Shown: piece after piece, positions 59,137 through 64,000 of the stretch
Position numbering within the stretch: the first letter of the stretch is position 1
How the letters are laid out: every line of letters starts with the position of its first letter
Source of the DNA: Salipiger abyssi
Lineage (GTDB): Bacteria; Pseudomonadota; Alphaproteobacteria; Rhodobacterales; Rhodobacteraceae
Direction of reading: 5' to 3'
DNA length: 64,000 nt
NCBI RefSeq assembly: GCF_001975705.1
Contig: NZ_CP015093.1
Span: 2,232,001 to 2,296,000 of the forward strand
Made by a program: the position numbers and the translations under genes
Notes under the pieces: model-generated
The model's database searches: none
What the model was told of the DNA's origin: nothing
What the model saw: the letters and a program-made list of their open reading frames with translations, nothing else

Positions 59137-60520
59137 CGCGGGCGCCGGGCGCAGCCTCGTCTCGCGCGTGCTGGCCACAGTGTTGGCGATCCTGGTTCTG
59201 GGCGGTGTTCTGGTCGCCGGCTCGATCTGGTGGAACGGTCGTCAGGCGGCACGGCAATCCTATGACCGGCTGTTGCTCGGCGCGGCGAGCGACATCGCGG
59301 AGTCGATCCGGATACAGGAAGGCAGGCCGCTGGTGGATCTTCCGGTCTCGGCCTTCGAGCTTCTGGCGCAGGCGCCGGACGACCGGATCTATTATTCGGT
59401 GCTCGGTCCCGACGGGCGCTTCGTTACCGGTCTCGACCCCGAGCAGCGGGTCGCGCCGCCGGCGCGCGGCGGCGGCGCGATCCGTTTCTTCGATGCGCCG
59501 CTGGACGGGGAGCCGGCGCGTTTCGTTCAGCTCACCCGGCGCTTTGTCGAGCGCGACTTTTCCGGCCCCGTCGATATCGTCGTCGGCCAGACGCTGCGCG
59601 CGCGCCGGGCGATGACGCGGGAGCTGATGCTGGATGCTCTGCTGCCCATGGCGGTCGCCGGGGTCTTTCTCATGGTGATCGCGTCTCTGGTGATCCGCTC
59701 GGCGCTGCGCCCGCTGGAGGCGCTGGTCGAAGATCTCTCCGGCCGCGATCCCTACGATCTGACGCCGATGCCCGCCGACCGTCTTCCGCGCGAGTTGCAG
59801 GTGATGCTGGGGGCGATGAATCGATTCATGGGCCGGCTCGAAGGTCAGGTCGAGGCCATGCGCACCCTGATTTCGGACACTGCCCACCAGCTGCGCACGC
59901 CGGTTGCGGCGATCCGGGTGCATGCGGACACGGCTGCGTCCGAGACCGATGCCGCCACCCGCCGCCGCGCGCTGGACCGGCTGCTGACGCGCACACGCTC
60001 GCTCGGAACCCTGCTCGATCAGCTGCTCAGCCGGGCTCTGGTGGTGCATCGAACCGACAGCGTGCCCCGCGCGCCGGTCGATCTGCGTGAGATCGCGCTC
60101 GAGATCATGGAGCGCGATGACCACGCGGTTCTGAGCCCGGAGGCCGAGCTGCGGCTGGAGATCGGCGAGGATCCGGTGATGGTGCGGGCCGATGCCTTTT
60201 CACTGGGCGAGGCCGGTCGCAACCTTCTGGGAAATGCGCTCCGGCATGGCCGTCCGCCGGTCTCCATCGGTGCGACGCGACGCGGCGCCGAGGCGGTGCT
60301 TTGGGTCTGCGACAGCGGGCCGGGGCCGGATGATAGTGTGATTGCGCTTCTGGGCGAGCGCTTCAACCGCAGCACCGCCTCGCGCGAGCAAAGCACCGGG
60401 ATCGGCCTGTCGATCGTCACAGCCGTCGCCACGGCCTTTGACGGGCGGGTCGAGATGACGCGGGACGAGCACGGCTTTTGCGCCAGTCTCGTCCTGCCCG
60501 CCGAGGAGGAGACGCCGTGA
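59129..60520 (+). CDS. tctE: Membrane sensor histidine kinase (TctE-like)
   Basis: A 463-residue kinase. Membrane helices at about 13-35 and 168-190 bracket a periplasmic sensor of about 130 residues (2CSK_N type, as in TctE). H253 in LISDTAHQLRTPVAAI is the phospho-acceptor. The ATPase part has GRNLLGNALRHG, VCDSGPGPDD and STGIGLSIV. It overlaps tctD (8 bp) and the next gene (TGATG). Together they make a three-gene sensory operon. Confidence 0.92.
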   Translation: MSDAGAGRSLVSRVLATVLAILVLGGVLVAGSIWWNGRQAARQSYDRLLLGAASDIAESIRIQEGRPLVDLPVSAFELLAQAPDDRIYYSVLGPDGRFVTGLDPEQRVAPPARGGGAIRFFDAPLDGEPARFVQLTRRFVERDFSGPVDIVVGQTLRARRAMTRELMLDALLPMAVAGVFLMVIASLVIRSALRPLEALVEDLSGRDPYDLTPMPADRLPRELQVMLGAMNRFMGRLEGQVEAMRTLISDTAHQLRTPVAAIRVHADTAASETDAATRRRALDRLLTRTRSLGTLLDQLLSRALVVHRTDSVPRAPVDLREIALEIMERDDHAVLSPEAELRLEIGEDPVMVRADAFSLGEAGRNLLGNALRHGRPPVSIGATRRGAEAVLWVCDSGPGPDDSVIALLGERFNRSTASREQSTGIGLSIVTAVATAFDGRVEMTRDEHGFCASLVLPAEEETP

Positions 60521-61560
60521 TGCGCCCGTTTGCCCGGCTGCTGGTCTGCCTGCTAATGCTGTCGCCGCTGCCCGCCGCCGCACAGGAAGCGACCGCGCGG
60601 TTCGGCACGGGCGACATCCCCTTTCTGCTGCGCTCGACCACCGATATCGAGATCATCCGCCCGGTGATCGGGCGGTTCGCCGCGCTCAATCCCGAACTGG
60701 CGATCACCTACGAGCAATGGGGCTCGAACGCGCTGTTCGAGCTGAGCCGCGCCGATTGCCGGGCGGGCGCCTCCGGGGCCGATGCCATCCTCTCCTCGGC
60801 GGTCCAGCAGATGGTGTGGCTGGTCAATGCTGCCTGCGCGCATGCCTACCGCTCGGCGACCACGCAGGCGCTGCCGCCGACGCGGCGCTGGCGCGACGAG
60901 CTTTGGGGCGTGACGACCGAACCCGCTGTGATCGCCTACAACAAGAGCCTGCTGCCCGGCGACGAGGTGCCCCGCAGCCGTTTCGCCCTGCTCGATGCGC
61001 TGCGCGCCCGGCCCGAATTCTTCCGCAACAGGATCGCGACCTATGACATCGCCGCGTCGGGTCTGGGCTATCTTTTTGCCCATAGCGACAGTCTGGAGGC
61101 CACGACCTTCGGCGCCCTGCTTGAGGGCTTTGCCCGGGTCGATGCGGTGGCGACCTGCTGCTCCGCCGAGATCATCGCGGGCGTGGCGGAGGGGCGTTAT
61201 CTGATCGCCTATAACGTCCTTGGCTCGTATGTGCTGAACGCCGATGCGGCGAATGTGGGGGTGATCCTGCCCGAGGACTACACGCTGGTCCTGTCGCGCG
61301 GATACATGATCCCCAAGACAGCCTCGCGCAAAGCCGCCGCCGCGCGGCTGCTCGATTTCATGCTGACGCCCGAGGCGCAGACGCTGCTGATGCGGGCGGG
61401 GCTGGTCTCGCGGATGGAGCCCGCGGAAACCGGCCTCGCCGCCAGTGCCCGCAGATATATCCCGCTCTCACCGGCGCTGCTCGTCGCCCGCGACCCCAAT
61501 CGCCGGGAATTGTTGCTTCAGTTCTGGTCGGACACGTTCCGGCGCGCCGAAACGCCGTAA
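60520..61560 (+). CDS. Periplasmic solute-binding protein of the sensory operon (PgtC-like accessory sensor)
   Basis: A 346-residue secreted protein. Signal peptide MRPFARLLVCLLMLSPLPAA, ending AQ. The body resembles Fe3+/phosphoglycerate-type periplasmic binding proteins: EIIRPVIGRFAALNPELAIT, SGADAILSSAVQQMVWLVNA, WGVTTEPAVIAYNKSLLPGD, and YMIPKTASRKAAAARLLDFM. It is coupled (TGATG) to the kinase rather than to transporter subunits. It therefore probably presents ligand to the TctE-like sensor, as PgtC does in phosphoglycerate sensing. That role is inference. Confidence 0.82.
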   Translation: MRPFARLLVCLLMLSPLPAAAQEATARFGTGDIPFLLRSTTDIEIIRPVIGRFAALNPELAITYEQWGSNALFELSRADCRAGASGADAILSSAVQQMVWLVNAACAHAYRSATTQALPPTRRWRDELWGVTTEPAVIAYNKSLLPGDEVPRSRFALLDALRARPEFFRNRIATYDIAASGLGYLFAHSDSLEATTFGALLEGFARVDAVATCCSAEIIAGVAEGRYLIAYNVLGSYVLNADAANVGVILPEDYTLVLSRGYMIPKTASRKAAAARLLDFMLTPEAQTLLMRAGLVSRMEPAETGLAASARRYIPLSPALLVARDPNRRELLLQFWSDTFRRAETP

Positions 61561-61572
61561 GCGGGCGGAGCG

Positions 61573-62076
61573 CTACCGCCCGGTCAGCCCTTCGACGGGC
61601 GGCAACGGAAACGGTTGCGTAACGGCCTCGGGCCGGCGTTTTTCATAAAACGCATTGCCGCCGGTCGAGAGTACGTAATGCATGTTGTTATAGGATGCGC
61701 GATAGGCGCTGCTGTGAAAGAACTGCGCGTCGGCGATCATCGGATGCCGCTCGCCATGCATGACCGAGAGCGCCGCCTCCCGCACCAGCGCGGTCGAGGG
61801 GCCTGTCATCTCGCGGGTCATGACGCCGGGGGCGAACTGGTTCTTTTGCGAGACGACGCCGCAGACCGTATCCGGAAAATCGTCGGACGCGACGCGGTTC
61901 ATCACGACGTTGCCCACCGCGATCAGCCCGTCGCGGCTGGAGCGGTGCGATTCGAAATACATCGCGCGCTCCATGCATTCGAGCTCGTCGGGATGGTGGC
62001 GCATGCGCGCGCCGCAGGCGGCCAGCAGCACGAGCAGCGGCAGGGCGAGGGCGGCGGGGCGGTTCATCAGGGTCAT
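61573..62076 (-). CDS. SleB-like cell wall hydrolase, lipoprotein
   Basis: A 167-residue protein of the Hydrolase_2 (SleB-type lytic transglycosylase-like) family. A lipobox LLAAC early in the protein suggests a lipid anchor. Domain: CMERAMYFESHRSSRDGLIA with catalytic Glu in YFES, VGNVVMNRVASDDFPDTVCG, VVSQKNQFAPGVM and DAQFFHSSAYR. ATG 62076 is favoured because AAGGAG precedes it by eight bases. Convergent with the PgtC-like gene. Confidence 0.88.
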   Translation of the reverse strand: MTLMNRPAALALPLLVLLAACGARMRHHPDELECMERAMYFESHRSSRDGLIAVGNVVMNRVASDDFPDTVCGVVSQKNQFAPGVMTREMTGPSTALVREAALSVMHGERHPMIADAQFFHSSAYRASYNNMHYVLSTGGNAFYEKRRPEAVTQPFPLPPVEGLTGR

Positions 62077-62219
62077 GTCGCAATCTCCTTCCGCGAGGGG
62101 CAGCGCCTTGGCACTTGTGGGAAACCCTGCCGGCCTTGGCGCTGCGTTTAGTCTAGCACTAGGCTGCGGCAAGATCTTCCCGCCACGGCGGGGCGGGGAA
62201 AAACTATTGGCGAGACCGG

Positions 62220-62789
62220 TCAGGGTGTGTCCTCTGCATTGGCATTGGTGGTCAGGATATCTTGCGCCAGCGCCGGGTCCGAGACCGCCCGGGCGAGCAC
62301 CAGCGCCCCGACAAGCCGGCTGAGCAGCCGGATCGCCGCAGCCTCGCTCGCGGGTGTGCCGGTCTCTGCCGCCGCTTCGGCGATCTGGCTCAGTGTCTTG
62401 CGCAGCCCGGCGTCGAAGGCCTCGCGCACCGGCACCTCGTGGCGCGGTGCCTCGGCGCCGAGCGTGGCGTAGGTGCAGCCAAGCCCGCGATGGCTCAGAT
62501 GCGGCTTGGACAGGTACCAGCGCGCCACAGCCGCGAGCGGATCGCCCTCGGCCTCCTGCAACACGGTCTCCCAGGCCTCGGCGTTGCGGGCGAGCGCGTC
62601 CTCTGTGGCCTCGGCCAGCAGCGCTTCCTTGCTGGCGAACTGTTTGTAGAACGCGCCATTGGTCAGCCCCGCCGCCTGCATCAGCGCGGCGATGCCGACC
62701 CCGTCATAGCCATGCTCGCGGAACATCTCGCCGGCGGTGCGCACCACCCGTGTCCGGTTCTGCGCCGCGTCCTGCCGGCTCATCCGCAT
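62220..62789 (-). CDS. TetR/AcrR-family regulator
   Basis: A 189-residue regulator. Helix-turn-helix: RVVRTAGEMFREHGYDGVGI, AALMQAAGLTNGAFYKQFAS, KEALL. The C-terminal domain contains RGLGCTYATLGAEAPRHEVP, a Cys-containing stretch typical of the NemR/AcuR-like TetR_C group. Divergent from a thiolase gene, with palindromes between. It probably represses the thiolase and its own promoter, responding to a fatty-acyl or electrophilic signal; the signal is not deducible. Confidence 0.9.
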   Translation of the reverse strand: MRMSRQDAAQNRTRVVRTAGEMFREHGYDGVGIAALMQAAGLTNGAFYKQFASKEALLAEATEDALARNAEAWETVLQEAEGDPLAAVARWYLSKPHLSHRGLGCTYATLGAEAPRHEVPVREAFDAGLRKTLSQIAEAAAETGTPASEAAAIRLLSRLVGALVLARAVSDPALAQDILTTNANAEDTP

Positions 62790-62816
62790 TGGGGCCTCCT
62801 CTGATATCCGGCTTGA

Positions 62817-62863
62817 ATTATAACCGTAATCTTATTGTTGACAAGTTGGATTATGATCATAAT
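62817..62863. promoter_or_regulatory. Thiolase promoter overlapped by two TetR-type operators
   Basis: A perfect 14-bp palindrome ATTATGATCATAAT (62850-62863) and a weaker copy ATTATAACCGTAAT (62817-62830) lie 33 bp apart. A TTGACA -35 box (62838-62843), 16-bp spacer and TAATTT (62860-62865) form a good promoter toward the thiolase; the perfect palindrome covers its spacer and -10. Binding would block transcription. Confidence 0.8.
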
Positions 62864-62889
62864 TTAAATGAAGTTCAGGGAGATTCAGC

Positions 62890-64000
62890 ATGTCAGACAG
62901 ACCCAACGATCCGGTGGCCATCGTCGCCGCCAGGCGCACTCCGCTGGGCGCTTTCATGGGCGCCTTTGCACAGGTGCCGGCGACCGAGCTTGGTGCCGTG
63001 GCGATCCGCGCGGCGCTTGGCGATGCAGCGCTCGACGGGGCGGATCTGTCGGAAATCCTGATGGGTTGCGTGCTGCCTGCCGGGCTCGGGCAAGCGCCGG
63101 CGCGGCAGGCGGCGCGGGCGGCGGGGTTGCCGGACGCCACCGGCGCGACCACGATCAACAAGGTCTGCGGCTCGGGGATGAAGGCGACGATGCTGGGCCA
63201 TGATCTCATCCACGCGGGCAGCGCCGGCATCGTGGTGACCGGCGGTATGGAGGCGATGTCGGGCGCGCCCTTCCTGATCCCCGAGATGCGCGGCGGGCGT
63301 AAAGCGGGCGGCACCGAGCTGCTCGACCATATGATGACGGACGGGCTGGAGGATGCCTATGAGCGCGGCCGCCCGATGGGCACCTTCGGCGAGGCCACGG
63401 CGGAATGTTACGGCTTTACCCGCGGCGATCAGGACGCCTATGCCATCGAGACGCTGGAGCGCGCCCGCGCCGCCGTCTCCGGCGGTGCCTTCGCGGCGGA
63501 ATGCGCTCCGGTGGAGGTGCGTGGCCGCAAGGGAACGGTGACGGTGGCGCAGGACGAACGGCCCGGGCGCATCGACCCGGCGAAGATCCCGGGGCTGCGC
63601 GCGGCCTTTGGCGATCTGGGCACGATCACCGCCGCCAGCTCTTCGGCCAATGCCGATGGTGCGGCGGCGCTGGTTCTGGCCTCGGCCCGGGAGGCGGAGG
63701 CGCGCGGGCTGCCGGTGTTGGGACGGATCCTCGGCCACAGCACCCATTCGCAGGAGCCCGCCTGGTTCACCACGGCGCCGATCCCGGCGATCCAAAAGCT
63801 TTTGGCGCAGGTCGGGTGGACAGCCGAGGAGGTGGATCTTTTCGAGATTAACGAGGCCTTTGCGGTGGTGGCCATGGCGGCGGCACGGGAGATCGGCATT
63901 CCGCGCGAAAAGCTCAACGTCAATGGCGGCGCCTGCGCCCTCGGCCATCCGATCGGAGCGACGGGCGCGCGGATCATCGTGACGCTGATCCACGCATTGC
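62890..64000 (+). CDS. Thiolase family protein (acetyl-CoA C-acyltransferase), truncated by window end
   Basis: 370 codons are present without a stop; the gene continues beyond the window. Active-site Cys in TTINKVCGSGMKATML; NEAF loop in LFEINEAFAVVAMAAA; active-site His in NGGACALGHPIGATGARI. Only the last Cys-containing motif is missing. ATG 62890 follows AGGGAG. It is controlled by an operator-covered promoter opposite the TetR gene, suggesting an inducible fatty-acid or related degradation role. It is clearly distinct from the thiolase at 32.8 kb. Confidence 0.93.
   Translation, partial: MSDRPNDPVAIVAARRTPLGAFMGAFAQVPATELGAVAIRAALGDAALDGADLSEILMGCVLPAGLGQAPARQAARAAGLPDATGATTINKVCGSGMKATMLGHDLIHAGSAGIVVTGGMEAMSGAPFLIPEMRGGRKAGGTELLDHMMTDGLEDAYERGRPMGTFGEATAECYGFTRGDQDAYAIETLERARAAVSGGAFAAECAPVEVRGRKGTVTVAQDERPGRIDPAKIPGLRAAFGDLGTITAASSSANADGAAALVLASAREAEARGLPVLGRILGHSTHSQEPAWFTTAPIPAIQKLLAQVGWTAEEVDLFEINEAFAVVAMAAAREIGIPREKLNVNGGACALGHPIGATGARIIVTLIHAL

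Noticed and set aside
1..64000. CRISPR arrays, rRNA genes, prophage structural genes
   Set aside because: I saw no regularly spaced direct repeats, no rRNA sequence and no phage head, tail or lysis genes anywhere in the window.

Overview
The window looks like a chromosomal segment of a high-GC alphaproteobacterium, most likely a Rhodobacteraceae / Roseobacter-group marine bacterium. This is inferred from several things together: very high GC with codon bias to match, tripartite transporters of both the TRAP and TTT types, a DUF2125 protein, the leuC-leuD ... leuB arrangement, an RHH_4-type small protein, and a dispersed repeat containing CCATTGGCCCGAAATATCCC that I associate with this family. 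I cannot name a species.

Layout. 0-13.9 kb is core or housekeeping sequence: oxyR, an RHH regulator, an orphan peptide-type solute-binding protein, panBC (pantothenate), a cytochrome c, a DUF2125 protein, a ChaC-type gamma-glutamylcyclotransferase, a MotA/TolQ-like plus MotB/OmpA-like pair, serB, a type II asparaginase, an IalB-like protein and arfB. 14-18.7 kb is a leftward run: thioesterase, UMF1-type MFS transporter, mepA, a phytase-like esterase, and a queuosine-precursor transporter preceded by a strong hairpin. 18.8-24.6 kb carries yggT, recQ, yaaA and a soluble hybrid histidine kinase whose first receiver has lost its phospho-acceptor Asp. 24.7-32.7 kb is a tight operon: a PAN-domain alpha-2-macroglobulin, a glycolipid-binding-domain protein and pbpC. 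32.8-45.6 kb holds a thiolase, an MscS channel, leuC-leuD, an atoDA CoA-transferase pair, a membrane protein, an endonuclease/phosphatase-fold protein, leuB, a Na/Pi cotransporter, a DMT transporter and tRNA-Pro(CGG).

45.6-48.6 kb is a small accessory patch behind the tRNA. It contains a complete IS3-family element with inverted repeats, a 4-bp target duplication and an A AAA AAC slippery site, followed by lower-GC hypothetical genes.

48.6-55.2 kb is a catabolic island. A fused 3-dehydroshikimate dehydratase (QsuB/QuiC type), a TRAP transporter (dctPQM) and a shikimate dehydrogenase-like enzyme run leftward, opposite a TetR-family regulator. Between them lie two identical-pattern operators (TGAACC-N4-GGTTAA, 31 bp apart). 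The likely job is uptake of quinate, shikimate or a related hydroaromatic acid and its conversion to protocatechuate. 55.2-61.6 kb is a tctCBA tricarboxylate-type transporter opposite a three-gene sensory operon: response regulator, histidine kinase and a periplasmic binding protein. The window closes with a lipoprotein cell-wall hydrolase, and a TetR gene divergent from a thiolase that runs off the end; palindromic operators overlap the thiolase promoter.

Two otherwise well-conserved genes, atoA (near 38,078) and leuB (near 42,415), each carry an apparent one-base deletion in a short G/C run. Both reading frames continue perfectly after the lesion, so either sequencing error or very recent inactivation is possible.
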